From a bacterium (lineage in GTDB: Bacteria > Bacillota > Bacilli > Lactobacillales > Streptococcaceae): a stretch of DNA of 64,000 nt. This document shows, piece by piece, positions 40,371 to 49,834 of the stretch. The position numbers and the translations under genes are program-made. Within the stretch, counting starts at the first letter, position 1, and every line of letters starts with the position of its first letter. The stretch covers positions 50,722 to 114,721 of the forward strand of contig CAJNCV010000005.1 of the NCBI GenBank assembly GCA_905221385.1. Reading direction: 5' to 3'. The notes beneath the pieces are model-generated. The model was not told the DNA's origin, did no database searches, and worked only from the letters and a program-made list of their open reading frames with translations.

Positions 40371-40727
40371 TAGATTTTTAAGTTTTTGTCCAATGGTCTG
40401 GAGTAGAGTCGGAAGTTTCACAACCTTGTCATTGCCAAGTTTTTCCCGAGCGATTTTGAGGATAGCTCCAGAGTCTTTTGAAGCAAAGAGGAATTTTCCT
40501 TGGTCAGTGAAGACTTCAAAGTGACGGCTGATTTTGCGTCCACTTACGTTGGCTCCGATTTGCTGAATGCTGGACCAGGGGATTTGGATATATTGTTCGA
40601 CATTGACATCAGGATAAAACTCTAAGGCTTGATCCCCGACTAGAAATTTCCCGACCTTTCCAGAGATAGAGAGGTAGGATGTCCCAGTAGTTTGCAGGTC
40701 AATGACTTTATTGAGTGATTGGGCCAT
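40356..40727 (-). CDS. DUF956 (ManO-like) protein
   Basis: This 123-residue protein belongs to DUF956. Such genes, named manO in lactobacilli, often lie with mannose PTS genes and are thought to be regulatory. Visible are SYLSISGKVGKFLVGDQALEFYPD and the PWSSIQQIGANVSGRKISR stretch, reminiscent of a PH-like fold. There is no membrane segment. It starts 2 bases after lysC on the same strand, so it is cotranscribed with an aspartokinase gene rather than with a PTS here. No function can be assigned from sequence. Confidence 0.8.
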   Translation of the reverse strand: MAQSLNKVIDLQTTGTSYLSISGKVGKFLVGDQALEFYPDVNVEQYIQIPWSSIQQIGANVSGRKISRHFEVFTDQGKFLFASKDSGAILKIAREKLGNDKVVKLPTLLQTIGQKLKNLFAKK

Positions 40728-40729
40728 GA

Positions 40730-42094
40730 TTAGTCTTCCTTACTTTCACCGAAAAAGGCATGATAGAGAGCCTTAATAGCGGCCTTTTCTTGGTCTTTAT
40801 TGACAACAAACATTATGGAAACTTCACTTGAACCTTGGGACATCATCTGGATGTTGATTTTATTCTCAGACAAAGCACGTGTTGCAGTAGCAGTTACCCC
40901 GATATGGCTCTTCATCTTTTCTCCAACAATCATAATGATGGAAAGGTCATGTTCGATTTCAGCATGGTCCACTTCAGCCTTTTGAACGAGTTGACGTAGA
41001 ATTTCTTCTTCTTTGATAGGAGTTAATTCGCGGGAGCGGAGGATGATTGAAAGATCGTCAATACCTGTAGGCATGTGTTCCCAACCGATGTTGAGGTCCT
41101 CAAGGATTTGCAGAACCTTGCGACCAAACCCGACTTCGCGGTTCATGAGGTATTTAGACATGTTGATGCTGACGAATCCTGAGTCACCCGCAATCCCTAC
41201 TACTGGGAATTTATCACTACTGTGTTCTAAAACAATGCGCGTACCTGGGTGGTCAGGGTTGTTGGTATTCTTGATGACAAGAGGAATTTTTCCGCGGTAG
41301 GCTGGAAGAAGGGCTTCGTCATGAAGGACTGAAAATCCAGCGTAAGCCAACTCACGCATTTCACGGTAGGTTAATTCAGGAATGGAGTGTGGTTGGTGGA
41401 TAATACCAGGGTGGGCAGCAAAGATACCATCGACATCTGTAAAGTTTTCGTAGAGGTCGGCTTTGACACCGGCAGCGATGATGGAACCAGTTATGTCGGA
41501 TCCACCACGGGAGAAGGTACAGATTTGATTTTCCTTAGTGACTCCAAAGAAACCAGGGATGACAAGGACTTCGTTGCTATCAGCCAAGCCTTCAATCTTG
41601 TCATAACTAGATGGGATGATACGTGCGTTTCCTGGTTCACTTGTGACAACGATTCCAGCTTCTCTTGGGTGAGCATAGCGCGCATCAATGCCGTTTTGGT
41701 TAAAGTAGGCTGCAATCAATTTGGCATTGTTATTTTCTCCAGCAGCTAGGAAGGTATCGTAGAGAAATCCATTGTCCTCTATAGGAAGAGTTGCCAAGGC
41801 ACGAATACTTTTAGAGATTTTTTCTAAAACAGCAGGTTTTAACCCTAGTTCACTAACCATAGCGGCATAACGGTCAATGATCCAGCTTTGGCTAGCACTG
41901 ATGTCATTTCCAGCCACATAGTCACGATAGTATTTGATCAAAGCATCGGTCACTTTGGTATCATCAGCATTGCGTTTTCCGGGTGCAGAAACGACTACAA
42001 AACGTCGTTCTTTATCACTTTTAACGATATTTAAAACTTTTTCTAACTGACCAGCAGAGGCAAGCGAGCTTCCGCCAAATTTTACAACCTTCAT
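40730..42094 (-). CDS. lysC: aspartokinase
   Basis: Aspartokinase makes aspartyl phosphate for lysine (and diaminopimelate), threonine and methionine. The 454-residue protein has the N-terminal KFGGSSLA motif, the catalytic GGSDITGSIIAAGV region, and two C-terminal ACT domains (about 310-450) for allosteric feedback, ending in MMSQGSSEVSIMFVV. The form with one uninterrupted chain matches the streptococcal monofunctional enzyme. A good promoter lies upstream. The DUF956 gene follows after 2 bases. Confidence 0.95.
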   Translation of the reverse strand: MKVVKFGGSSLASAGQLEKVLNIVKSDKERRFVVVSAPGKRNADDTKVTDALIKYYRDYVAGNDISASQSWIIDRYAAMVSELGLKPAVLEKISKSIRALATLPIEDNGFLYDTFLAAGENNNAKLIAAYFNQNGIDARYAHPREAGIVVTSEPGNARIIPSSYDKIEGLADSNEVLVIPGFFGVTKENQICTFSRGGSDITGSIIAAGVKADLYENFTDVDGIFAAHPGIIHQPHSIPELTYREMRELAYAGFSVLHDEALLPAYRGKIPLVIKNTNNPDHPGTRIVLEHSSDKFPVVGIAGDSGFVSINMSKYLMNREVGFGRKVLQILEDLNIGWEHMPTGIDDLSIILRSRELTPIKEEEILRQLVQKAEVDHAEIEHDLSIIMIVGEKMKSHIGVTATATRALSENKINIQMMSQGSSEVSIMFVVNKDQEKAAIKALYHAFFGESKED

Positions 42095-42123
42095 AAGGAC
42101 TCCTCAAGTAAGTATTTTATACG

Positions 42124-42152
42124 ATTATAGCAGAAAGAGGGGTATTTTTCAA
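42124..42152 (-). promoter_or_regulatory. promoter of lysC
   Basis: On the minus strand TTGAAA (42147-42152), 17 bp and TATAAT (42124-42129) stand 30 bases ahead of lysC. Confidence 0.8.
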
Positions 42153-42225
42153 TGAAGAAAATACTATAGTCTTTAGGATAAAGTGAGCGTTTTGATCAGC
42201 TGAGACACTTTCCTTTAGTTTTTTC

Positions 42226-42254
42226 TTGCCTCTTTATCTAAAAAAAGGTATACT
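42226..42254 (+). promoter_or_regulatory. promoter of fabM
   Basis: TTGCCT (42226-42231), 17 bp and TATACT (42249-42254) precede fabM by about 47 bases. TTTGAT follows at the -10 end and could be a FabT half site. Confidence 0.75.
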
Positions 42255-42301
42255 TTGATGATAAAATAATTTTATTGCCTTACAAAAGAAAAGGAGAAGC
42301 T

Positions 42302-43087
42302 ATGAATCATATCTTATATCAGATCGTAGATGATCTTGCTATCATTACTTTGAATCGTCCCGAGGTGGCAAATGGTTTCCATATCCCAATGTGTGAGGAG
42401 ATTTTAGAAACTTTAACCCTAGCAGAGCAGGATCAAGCTGTTCAGTTTATCTTGATAAACGCGAATGGCAAGGTCTTTTCAGTTGGAGGAGACTTGGTTG
42501 AGATGAAACGAGCAGTGGATGAAGATGATATCCCTTCTTTGAATAAGATTGCAGAATTAGTCAATACAATTTCTTTTAAAATTAAGCAAATTCCTAAACC
42601 TGTTTTGATGGAGGTAGATGGAGCAGTTGCTGGTGCTGCAGCCAATATGGCAGTAGCAGTCGATTTTTGTTTGGCGACTGATAAGGCAAAATTCATCCAA
42701 GCCTTTGTTGGAGTTGGATTGGCGCCGGACGCTGGTGGGATTCATCTCTTGAGTCGTAGTATCGGGGTAACACGAGCTGCGCAACTTGCCATGACAGGAG
42801 AAGCCTTGACCGCGGAAAAAGCACTGGAATGGGGTGTGGTATACCGTGTCTGCGAGGCAGATAAGCTAGAGAAGACAAGAGAACAAGTTCTGAAGAAATT
42901 AAGACGAGGCTCAGCAAACTCATACGCAGCCATTAAAAAGTTGGTTTGGGAAAGCCAATTTAAGGATTGGCAGAATTATGCTGAATTAGAATTGAAACTG
43001 CAAGAATCTTTGTCTTTGACTGAAGATTTTAAAGAAGGAGTCCGAGCACATTCTGAAAGAAGACGACCAAAATTTTCAGGAAAATAA
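42302..43087 (+). CDS. fabM: trans-2,cis-3-decenoyl-ACP isomerase FabM
   Basis: FabM converts trans-2-decenoyl-ACP to cis-3-decenoyl-ACP and so makes unsaturated fatty acids in streptococci, which lack FabA. The 261-residue protein has the crotonase fold: [12 protein letters not shown], an oxyanion-hole region [12 protein letters not shown], and [19 protein letters not shown]. The ATG at 42302 follows AAGGAG; nine in-frame codons upstream do not fit the family. It leads the fab cluster and has its own promoter. It could be mistaken for an enoyl-CoA hydratase; the location beside fabT-fabH decides. Confidence 0.93.
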   Translation: MNHILYQIVDDLAIITLNRPEVANGFHIPMCEEILETLTLAEQDQAVQFILINANGKVFSVGGDLVEMKRAVDEDDIPSLNKIAELVNTISFKIKQIPKPVLMEVDGAVAGAAANMAVAVDFCLATDKAKFIQAFVGVGLAPDAGGIHLLSRSIGVTRAAQLAMTGEALTAEKALEWGVVYRVCEADKLEKTREQVLKKLRRGSANSYAAIKKLVWESQFKDWQNYAELELKLQESLSLTEDFKEGVRAHSERRRPKFSGK

Positions 43088-43095
43088 AAAAATAC

Positions 43096-43144
43096 TTGCG
43101 CAATTCTTTGAAGTTTGATATACTTTTTGTGTCAAATGTTTTGA
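43096..43144 (+). promoter_or_regulatory. fabT promoter with FabT-like operator
   Basis: TTGCGC (43096-43101), 17 bp and TATACT (43119-43124) form the promoter. TTTGA overlaps the -10 (43114-43118), and TCAAATGTTTTGA (43132-43144) is an inverted repeat of the TTTGA half site just downstream. FabT is known to repress its own operon in pneumococcus. Confidence 0.7.
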
Positions 43145-43176
43145 ATACAAAAGTTTTTTGAGAAGGAGGGAATACT

Positions 43177-43611
43177 TTGGACTACCAACAAGTGAATGAG
43201 TATTTAACATCTATTTTTAATAATGTCCTTGTGATTGAGGAGGTTAGCTTACGAGGTAGTCGTTTCAAAGACATCTCCATCAAAGAAATGCACACGATTG
43301 ATGTGATTGGCAAGTTCCCAGAGGCGACACCAAGTAAGGTTTCTAAAGAACTGATGGTCACTCTTGGAACTGTTACGACCAGCTTGAATAATCTCGAAAG
43401 AAAAGGTTACATTGAGCGTATTCGTTCTGATCAGGATCGTCGTGTGGTCTACCTGCATTTGACAAAGAAAGGTCGTTTGGTTCACCGCCTTCATAAACGT
43501 TTCCACAAGGCCATGGTCGAGAAAATTATCGATGGTATGAGTTCTGAAGAAATAGAAGTGATGGGCAGGGGCTTGACTAACCTTTATCAATTTTTGGAGG
43601 ATTTGAAATAA
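43177..43611 (+). CDS. fabT: MarR-family repressor FabT
   Basis: FabT represses the fatty-acid synthesis cluster, helped by acyl-ACP. The 144-residue winged-helix protein has [20 protein letters not shown], the recognition helix [19 protein letters not shown], and the wing with [17 protein letters not shown]. The start is TTG at 43177, preceded at 6 bases by a strong AAGGAGGG; no ATG fits. Its stop shares bases with the fabH start (TAATG). The gene sits second in the cluster, behind its own promoter and a FabT-like site, as in S. pneumoniae. Confidence 0.95.
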   Translation: MDYQQVNEYLTSIFNNVLVIEEVSLRGSRFKDISIKEMHTIDVIGKFPEATPSKVSKELMVTLGTVTTSLNNLERKGYIERIRSDQDRRVVYLHLTKKGRLVHRLHKRFHKAMVEKIIDGMSSEEIEVMGRGLTNLYQFLEDLK

Positions 43612-44585
43612 TGGCTTTTGCAAAAATAAGCCAGGTTGCTCATTATGTTCCAGAGCAAGTGGTCACTAATCAAGACTTGGCCCAAATCATGGATACAAGC
43701 GATGAGTGGATTTCAAGTCGGACAGGAATTAAACAGAGACATATTTCAAAAACGGAGTCAACGAGTGATTTGGCGATAGAAGTTGCCAAAGACTTGCTGG
43801 CTAAAGGGAGCTTAACAGCGGATCAGATTGATTTTATCATTCTAGCGACGATTACTCCAGACTCGATGATGCCTTCTACAGCAGCTCGAGTTCAGGCAAA
43901 TATCGGAGCGCATAGAGCTTTTGCCTTTGATCTGACGGCAGCTTGCAGCGGCTTTGTATTTGCTCTCTCAACTGCAGAAAAGTTTTTAAGTTCTGGACAG
44001 TTCAAAAAAGGGATTGTTATCGGGGCTGAGACCTTATCCAAGGCAGTTGATTGGTCAGATCGTTCGACAGCCGTTCTCTTTGGGGATGGTGCTGGTGGGG
44101 TTCTCTTGGAAGCGAGCGAAACACGGCACTTCCTTGTGGAAAGTCTCTATACAGATGGCTCTCGGAGCGAGTGTTTGACCTATGGTCAAACGGCTTTGGC
44201 TTCTCCTTTCTCAGATCAAGAAGCAGTTCCTGCTTTTTTGAAGATGGATGGACGAGCAGTTTTTGATTTTGCAAATCGAGATGTTGCTAGATCGATCAAA
44301 GAAACCATTGAAAATGGTCCAATCGCAGCATCGGAATTGGATTATCTCTTGCTTCATCAGGCAAATATCCGCATTTTGGATAAGATGGCTAAGAAGATCG
44401 GTGTAGATCGAGACAAGCTTCCTGCCAATATGATGGAGTATGGAAATACCAGTGCAGCAAGTATCCCGATTTTGCTCTCAGAGTGTGTGGAGAATGGCAA
44501 GATTCGTTTAGATGGTAGCCAGACGATTCTCCTATCAGGCTTCGGCGGAGGTTTGACATGGGGCACACTCATTCTCACAATCTAG
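43611..44585 (+). CDS. fabH: 3-oxoacyl-ACP synthase III FabH
   Basis: FabH starts fatty-acid chains by condensing acetyl-CoA with malonyl-ACP. The 324-residue thiolase-fold protein has catalytic Cys112 in [10 protein letters not shown], His249 in [10 protein letters not shown] and Asn279 in [10 protein letters not shown]. The substrate-binding region [10 protein letters not shown] is near the N-terminus. It is translationally coupled to fabT and is followed after 57 bases by acpP. Confidence 0.97.
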   Translation: MAFAKISQVAHYVPEQVVTNQDLAQIMDTSDEWISSRTGIKQRHISKTESTSDLAIEVAKDLLAKGSLTADQIDFIILATITPDSMMPSTAARVQANIGAHRAFAFDLTAACSGFVFALSTAEKFLSSGQFKKGIVIGAETLSKAVDWSDRSTAVLFGDGAGGVLLEASETRHFLVESLYTDGSRSECLTYGQTALASPFSDQEAVPAFLKMDGRAVFDFANRDVARSIKETIENGPIAASELDYLLLHQANIRILDKMAKKIGVDRDKLPANMMEYGNTSAASIPILLSECVENGKIRLDGSQTILLSGFGGGLTWGTLILTI

Positions 44586-44642
44586 GTAATCATGTGGTAA
44601 ACACATAGTTATAAATTTTTTATATTTTAAAGGAGTCCTATC

Positions 44643-44867
44643 ATGGCAGTATTTGAAAAAGTACAAGAAATTATCGTTGAAGAACTTGGGAAAGACGCAT
44701 CAGAAGTAACACTTGAATCTACTTTTGATGATTTGGATGCAGATTCATTGGACTTGTTCCAAGTAATCTCTGAAATCGAAGATGCTTTCGATATCCAAAT
44801 CGAAGCAGAAGATAACTTGAAAACAGTTGGTGACTTGGTTGCCTACGTTGAAGAGCAAACAAAATAA
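44643..44867 (+). CDS. acpP: acyl carrier protein
   Basis: This 74-residue acidic protein carries growing acyl chains. Phosphopantetheine attaches to Ser35 in [10 protein letters not shown]. The four-helix layout and length match AcpP. AAGGAG precedes the ATG. Codons are those of a highly expressed gene. A partial terminator follows, so acpP can be made in excess over the genes behind it. Confidence 0.96.
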   Translation: MAVFEKVQEIIVEELGKDASEVTLESTFDDLDADSLDLFQVISEIEDAFDIQIEAEDNLKTVGDLVAYVEEQTK

Positions 44868-44884
44868 TTAACATATTACTAGAA

Positions 44885-44914
44885 GGAGTAGGGGAAACCC
44901 ACTCCCTCTTGTTT
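44885..44914 (+). terminator. partial terminator or attenuator between acpP and fabK
   Basis: GGAGTAGGG pairs with CCCACTCC (one bulged base) around a GAAA-like loop, then CTCTTGTTT. The T run is weak, so it would only lower read-through. Confidence 0.6.
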
Positions 44915-44916
44915 AG

Positions 44917-44959
44917 GTAATAGTTTGAAACTCAAATGATAAACTCATCGAACTATTAC
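44917..44959 (+). promoter_or_regulatory. FabT-like operator within a 12-bp inverted repeat upstream of fabK
   Basis: TTTGAAACTCAAA (44924-44936) is a perfect TTTGA-N3-TCAAA palindrome, matching the FabT site pattern. Around it GTAATAGTTTGA (44917-44928) and TCGAACTATTAC (44948-44959) form a 12-bp inverted repeat with one T-G pair. The fabK start is 25 bases further on. A second FabT-controlled promoter before fabK is known in pneumococcus; the -10 and -35 boxes are not clear here. Confidence 0.7.
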
Positions 44960-44984
44960 GTAAGCAAGGAATGATGGAGGCACT

Positions 44985-45959
44985 ATGAAAACACGTATTA
45001 CAGAATTATTGAACATTGATTATCCTATTTTTCAAGGAGGAATGGCCTGGGTTGCAGATGGTGACTTGGCTGGTGCAGTATCAAAAGCTGGTGGTCTAGG
45101 GATTATCGGTGGTGGGAATGCACCTAAAGAGGTCGTAAAGGCTAATATCGATAAAATCAAATCACTTACGGACAAACCTTTTGGTGTCAACATCATGCTC
45201 TTGTCACCTTTTGTAGAAGACATCGTTGATCTCGTGATTGAAGAAGGGGTCAAGGTGGTGACAACTGGTGCAGGAAATCCAAGTAAATACATGACTCGTT
45301 TCCATGATGCAGGAATTACAGTTATTCCTGTTGTTCCAAGTGTTGCTTTGGCAAAACGCATGGAAAAAATTGGTGCAGATGCAGTTATTGCAGAAGGAAT
45401 GGAAGCCGGTGGGCATATTGGTAAATTAACAACGATGACCTTGGTTCGCCAAGTTGCTACAGCTGTTTCAATTCCAGTTATCGCAGCTGGAGGAATTGCG
45501 GACGGTGAAGGTGTCGCTGCAGGCTTTATGCTTGGTGCTGAGGCCGTTCAGGTTGGTACGCGTTTCGTAGTGGCTAAGGAATCTAATGCCCATCCAAAAT
45601 ACAAGGAAAAAATCTTAAAAGCGCGTGATATCGATACGACTATCTCAGCTCAACATTTTGGTCATGCTGTTCGTGCCATTAAAAATCAGTTGACACGTGA
45701 CTTTGAGCAGGCTGAAAAAGATGCCTTTAAACAAGAAAATCCAGATTTAGAAATCTTTGAACAAATGGGAGCTGGTGCTCTTGCTAAAGCCGTTGTTCAT
45801 GGAGATGTAGAAGGTGGATCTGTCATGGCAGGTCAGATCGCTGGTTTGGTTTCTAAAGAGGAAACTGTCGAAGAAATCCTAAAAGATCTATACTATGGCG
45901 CAGCCAAGAAAATTCAAGAAGAAGCCTCTCGTTGGGCAGGAGTTGTAAGAAATGACTAA
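44985..45959 (+). CDS. fabK: enoyl-ACP reductase II FabK (FMN)
   Basis: FabK reduces trans-2-enoyl-ACP with NADH and FMN and replaces FabI in streptococci, giving natural triclosan resistance. The 324-residue TIM-barrel protein has IDYPIFQGGMAWVADGDLA, the GLGIIGGGNAP stretch, EGMEAGGHIGKL with the catalytic-region His, and AAGGIADGEG. GGAGG precedes the ATG at 44985. Its stop overlaps fabD by 8 bases. It appears to begin a second transcription unit under FabT control. Confidence 0.96.
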   Translation: MKTRITELLNIDYPIFQGGMAWVADGDLAGAVSKAGGLGIIGGGNAPKEVVKANIDKIKSLTDKPFGVNIMLLSPFVEDIVDLVIEEGVKVVTTGAGNPSKYMTRFHDAGITVIPVVPSVALAKRMEKIGADAVIAEGMEAGGHIGKLTTMTLVRQVATAVSIPVIAAGGIADGEGVAAGFMLGAEAVQVGTRFVVAKESNAHPKYKEKILKARDIDTTISAQHFGHAVRAIKNQLTRDFEQAEKDAFKQENPDLEIFEQMGAGALAKAVVHGDVEGGSVMAGQIAGLVSKEETVEEILKDLYYGAAKKIQEEASRWAGVVRND

Positions 45960-46872
45960 AACAGCCTTTCTATTTGCAGGTCAAGGTGCTCAGTATATAG
46001 GAATGGGGCGTGATCTCTATGATCGCTATCCTATCGTCAAGGAAACCATTGACCAAGCCAGTCAGGTCTTGGCTTATGACCTTCGTAACTTGATTGATAA
46101 GGAAGAAACCAAGTTAAACCAGACTCGCTATACGCAACCAGCAATTTTAGCGACCTCGGTTGCCATCTACCGTCTATTGAAAGAAAAGGGCTATCAGCCA
46201 GATATGGTAGCAGGATTGTCTCTTGGGGAATATTCTGCTCTTGTAGCAAGTGGTGCCTTGGACTTTGAGGATGCAGTTGCCTTGGTTGCTAAGCGCGGAG
46301 CTTATATGGAAGAAGCGGCGCCAGCTGGTTCTGGTAAAATGGTAGCCGTCCTCAATACTCCAGTAGATGTGATAGAGGAAGCTTGTAAAACAGCTTCTGA
46401 AGCCGGTATAGTCACTCCAGCTAACTACAACACTCCAAGCCAAATCGTTATCGGTGGAGAGGAGGCTGCGGTTGACCGTGCAGTTGAACTTTTGCAGGAA
46501 GCAGGAGTCAAACGATTGATCCCCCTAAATGTGTCGGGTCCTTTCCACACAGCCCTTCTAGAGCCAGCTAGCCAACAGCTAGCTGGAGCTCTTGAGGGAG
46601 TGAGTTTCTCAGACTTTAACTGTCCTCTAGTAGGTAATACTGAAGCTGCAATCATGGAAAAAGACCGAATCCAAGAGCTCTTGACGCGTCAGGTGAAAGA
46701 ACCTGTTCGTTTTTATGAAAGTATTGCTGTGATGCAGGATGCTGGTGTGACCAATTTTATCGAAATTGGTCCTGGAAAAGTCCTATCAGGCTTTGTCAAA
46801 AAAATTGATAAAACAGCTGAGCTAGCTAACGTTGAAGACCAAGCAAGCTTGGATGCTTTGCTAGGAAACTAA
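45952..46872 (+). CDS. fabD: malonyl-CoA:ACP transacylase FabD
   Basis: FabD loads malonyl groups onto ACP. The 306-residue protein has the N-terminal FLFAGQGAQYIGMG, the nucleophile Ser90 in AGLSLGEYSAL, the QPAILATSVA stretch and the catalytic His in VSGPFHTALL. Its ATG lies inside the fabK end. The length is normal. Confidence 0.96.
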   Translation: MTKTAFLFAGQGAQYIGMGRDLYDRYPIVKETIDQASQVLAYDLRNLIDKEETKLNQTRYTQPAILATSVAIYRLLKEKGYQPDMVAGLSLGEYSALVASGALDFEDAVALVAKRGAYMEEAAPAGSGKMVAVLNTPVDVIEEACKTASEAGIVTPANYNTPSQIVIGGEEAAVDRAVELLQEAGVKRLIPLNVSGPFHTALLEPASQQLAGALEGVSFSDFNCPLVGNTEAAIMEKDRIQELLTRQVKEPVRFYESIAVMQDAGVTNFIEIGPGKVLSGFVKKIDKTAELANVEDQASLDALLGN

Positions 46873-46917
46873 TGATCCCTTCTCCCACAAAATACAACAG
46901 GAAACAGGAGAAATAGA

Positions 46918-47649
46918 ATGCAATTTACAAACAAAAATGTCTTTGTAACAGGTTCAAGTCGTGGTATCGGACTTGCTATTGCTCACAAATTTGCCCAACT
47001 AGGCGCTAATGTAGTTTTGAATAGTCGCGGAGCAATCTCAGAAGAATTGCTGGCTGAGTTTTCAAACTATGGTGTCAAAGTAGTACCGATTTCAGGTGAT
47101 GTTTCAGACTTTGCAGATGCCAAGCGTATGGTAGATCAAGCGATTACAGAACTCGGTTCTGTTGATGTCTTGGTCAACAATGCTGGGATCACTCAAGATA
47201 CGCTTATGCTCAAGATGACCGAAGAAGACTTTGAAAAAGTGATTAAGATCAACTTGACAGGTGCCTTCAACATGACGCAAGCAGTCTTGAAACAGATGAT
47301 TAAGGCACGTGAAGGTGCGATCATCAACATGTCTAGTGTGGTCGGTTTGATGGGAAATATCGGACAAGCCAACTATGCAGCTTCTAAAGCAGGTTTGATT
47401 GGTTTTACCAAGTCAGTTGCACGTGAAGTTGCCAATCGCAACGTACGCGTAAATGCTCTTGCACCAGGGATGATCGAGTCAGATATGACTGCTGTTTTGT
47501 CTGATAAGGTCAAGGAAGCGACATTGGCCCAAATCCCAATGAAACATTTTGGTCAAGCAGAACATATCGCAGATGCTACAGTGTTCCTGGCTGGACAGGA
47601 TTATTTGACTGGACAAGTTCTCGCTGTTGATGGCGGACTTAGCATGTAA
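46918..47649 (+). CDS. fabG: 3-oxoacyl-ACP reductase FabG
   Basis: FabG reduces 3-ketoacyl-ACP with NADPH. The 243-residue short-chain dehydrogenase has the cofactor motif TGSSRGIGLAIA, NNAG at about 87-90, and the catalytic Ser140, Tyr153 and Lys157 (IINMSS, NYAASK). The C-terminus ends TGQVLAVDGGLSM. A CAGGAGA site precedes the ATG. It is part of the fabK-to-accA unit. Confidence 0.97.
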   Translation: MQFTNKNVFVTGSSRGIGLAIAHKFAQLGANVVLNSRGAISEELLAEFSNYGVKVVPISGDVSDFADAKRMVDQAITELGSVDVLVNNAGITQDTLMLKMTEEDFEKVIKINLTGAFNMTQAVLKQMIKAREGAIINMSSVVGLMGNIGQANYAASKAGLIGFTKSVAREVANRNVRVNALAPGMIESDMTAVLSDKVKEATLAQIPMKHFGQAEHIADATVFLAGQDYLTGQVLAVDGGLSM

Positions 47650-47677
47650 AAAATAAGGAAAGATATAGGTAAGACAG

Positions 47678-48913
47678 ATGAAACTAAATCGAGTTGTAGT
47701 AACAGGTTACGGATTGACCTCTCCTATCGGAAATACCCCAGAAGAATTTTGGAACAGTTTGCAAACTGGGAAAATTGGAATTGGAGAAATCACTAAGTTT
47801 GACCACAGCGAATTTGCTGTGCACAATGCGGCAGAAGTTCAAGATTTCCCATTTGATAAATACTTTGTCAAAAAAGATACCAACCGTTTTGACAACTATT
47901 CTTTGTATGCCTTGTATGCGGCTCAAGAAGCGGTGACAAATGCAAATCTTGATGTAGAAGCAATCGATAAAGATCGCTTTGGTGTTATCGTAGCTTCTGG
48001 TATTGGGGGAATTAAAGAAATCGAAGATCAGGTTATCCGTCTTCATGAAAAAGGTCCAAAACGTGTTAAACCAATGACACTTCCAAAAGCCTTGCCAAAT
48101 ATGGCTTCAGGAAATGTTGCCATGCGCTTCGGAGCAAACGGTATCTGTAAATCAATCAATACAGCCTGTGCCTCATCAAACGATGCCATTGGGGATGCCT
48201 TCCGCTCTATCAAGTTTGCTTTCCAAGATGTCATGTTAGTTGGTGGATCAGAATCATCGATCACTCCTTTTGCTATCGCTGGTTTCCAAGCATTGACTGC
48301 CCTATCAACTACAGAGGATCCAACTCGTGCTTCTATCCCATTTGACAAAGACCGTAATGGTTTTGTGATGGGAGAAGGTTCAGGAATGTTGGTTCTTGAA
48401 AGTCTTGAACATGCTGAAAAACGTGGTGCAACTATTTTGGCTGAAGTAGTTGGTTATGGGAATACATGTGATGCTTACCATATGACTTCACCTCATCCAG
48501 AAGGTCAAGGTGCGATTAAGGCGATTAAACTGGCTTTAGAAGAAGCAGAAATTTCTCCAGAGCAAGTGGCTTACGTCAACGCCCACGGAACTTCAACTCC
48601 TGCTAATGAAAAAGGAGAAAGTGGTGCGATTGTAGCTGTTCTTGGTAAAGAAGTCCCTGTATCTTCAACCAAGTCCTTTACAGGACACTTGCTTGGAGCT
48701 GCAGGGGCAGTAGAAGCCATCGCTACCATTGAAGCCATGCGTCATAACTATGTACCAATGACAGCTGGAACAAGTGAATTGTCAGATTATATCGAAGCGA
48801 ATGTCGTTTATGGACAAGGCTTGGAGCAAGAAATCCCTTATGCTATTTCAAACACTTTTGGTTTTGGTGGACACAATGCGGTTCTTGCTTTCAAACGTTG
48901 GGAGAATAAATAA
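47678..48913 (+). CDS. fabF: 3-oxoacyl-ACP synthase II FabF
   Basis: FabF elongates acyl-ACP with malonyl-ACP. The 411-residue protein has active-site Cys164 in NTACASSND, the His residues in VNAHGTSTPANE and KSFTGHLLGAAG, and the C-terminal NTFGFGGHNAVLAF gating-loop region. With no FabB in the window it may be the only elongating condensing enzyme. accB starts 2 bases after the stop codon. Confidence 0.97.
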   Translation: MKLNRVVVTGYGLTSPIGNTPEEFWNSLQTGKIGIGEITKFDHSEFAVHNAAEVQDFPFDKYFVKKDTNRFDNYSLYALYAAQEAVTNANLDVEAIDKDRFGVIVASGIGGIKEIEDQVIRLHEKGPKRVKPMTLPKALPNMASGNVAMRFGANGICKSINTACASSNDAIGDAFRSIKFAFQDVMLVGGSESSITPFAIAGFQALTALSTTEDPTRASIPFDKDRNGFVMGEGSGMLVLESLEHAEKRGATILAEVVGYGNTCDAYHMTSPHPEGQGAIKAIKLALEEAEISPEQVAYVNAHGTSTPANEKGESGAIVAVLGKEVPVSSTKSFTGHLLGAAGAVEAIATIEAMRHNYVPMTAGTSELSDYIEANVVYGQGLEQEIPYAISNTFGFGGHNAVLAFKRWENK

Positions 48914-48915
48914 TT

Positions 48916-49404
48916 ATGAATTTAAATGAGATCAAGGACTTGATGGCTCAATTCGACCAATCAAGTTTGAGAGAATTTTCTTATAAAAACGGACAGGACG
49001 AATTGCAGTTCAGCAAGAATGAAGCTAGAATGGCTTCTGAAGCGCCTGCTCAAGTTGCTCCAGTACCAACTGCGGCAGCTACAAGTCCAGTAGTTTCTGT
49101 CCCTTCAACTCCAGTAGAAAGTGTAGTGGAAAAAGCTCCAGCGCCTGCTGAAACCACGGTTGCTCCAGAGGGTGATGTCGTTGAGAGCCCACTTGTAGGG
49201 GTGGCTTACTTAGCCGCTGGACCAGATAAACCTGCCTTTGTCACAGTCGGAGACAGTGTTAAAAAAGGTCAGACTTTGGTGATCATCGAAGCCATGAAAG
49301 TCATGAATGAAATTCCTGCACCTAAGGATGGTGTGGTGACAGAAATTCTCGTTTCAAATGAAGAAATGGTTGAGTTCGGTAAAGGATTGGTACGCATCAA
49401 ATGA
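48916..49404 (+). CDS. accB: biotin carboxyl carrier protein of acetyl-CoA carboxylase
   Basis: AccB carries the carboxyl group on biotin. The 162-residue protein has an N-terminal helix region, an Ala/Pro/Val-rich flexible linker (about residues 40-90), and the biotinyl domain with EAMKVMNE, where Lys128 takes biotin. Its stop overlaps the fabZ start by 4 bases. Confidence 0.96.
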   Translation: MNLNEIKDLMAQFDQSSLREFSYKNGQDELQFSKNEARMASEAPAQVAPVPTAAATSPVVSVPSTPVESVVEKAPAPAETTVAPEGDVVESPLVGVAYLAAGPDKPAFVTVGDSVKKGQTLVIIEAMKVMNEIPAPKDGVVTEILVSNEEMVEFGKGLVRIK

Positions 49405-49823
49405 TCGATATTCAAGGAATCAAAGAAGCTCTACCCCATCGCTACCCCATGCTCCTAGTGGATCGTGTCTTGGAAGTGAGCGAGGATACCATTGTTGCCA
49501 TTAAAAATGTGACCATCAACGAACCTTTCTTCAATGGTCATTTTCCTCAATACCCAGTTATGCCAGGTGTTCTTATCATGGAAGCCTTGGCTCAGACTGC
49601 TGGTGTCTTGGAATTGTCCAAACCTGAAAATAAAGGGAAACTGGTCTTCTACGCTGGCATGGACAAGGTTAAGTTCAAGAAGCAAGTTGTACCAGGTGAC
49701 CAATTAGTCATGACGGCTACTTTTGTCAAACGTCGTGGTACGATTGCTGTGGTTGAAGCAAAGGCTGAAGTAGATGGTAAGCTTGCAGCTAGTGGTACTC
49801 TTACCTTTGCAATTGGAAACTAA
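49401..49823 (+). CDS. fabZ: 3-hydroxyacyl-ACP dehydratase FabZ
   Basis: FabZ removes water from 3-hydroxyacyl-ACP. The 140-residue hotdog-fold protein has the catalytic His47 in [14 protein letters not shown] and Glu61 in [10 protein letters not shown]. It gives trans-2-enoyl-ACP, which FabM may isomerise or FabK may reduce, so it sits at the branch for unsaturated chains. It overlaps accB and precedes accC by 11 bases. Confidence 0.97.
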   Translation: MIDIQGIKEALPHRYPMLLVDRVLEVSEDTIVAIKNVTINEPFFNGHFPQYPVMPGVLIMEALAQTAGVLELSKPENKGKLVFYAGMDKVKFKKQVVPGDQLVMTATFVKRRGTIAVVEAKAEVDGKLAASGTLTFAIGN

Positions 49824-49834
49824 GGAGGTTCTCC

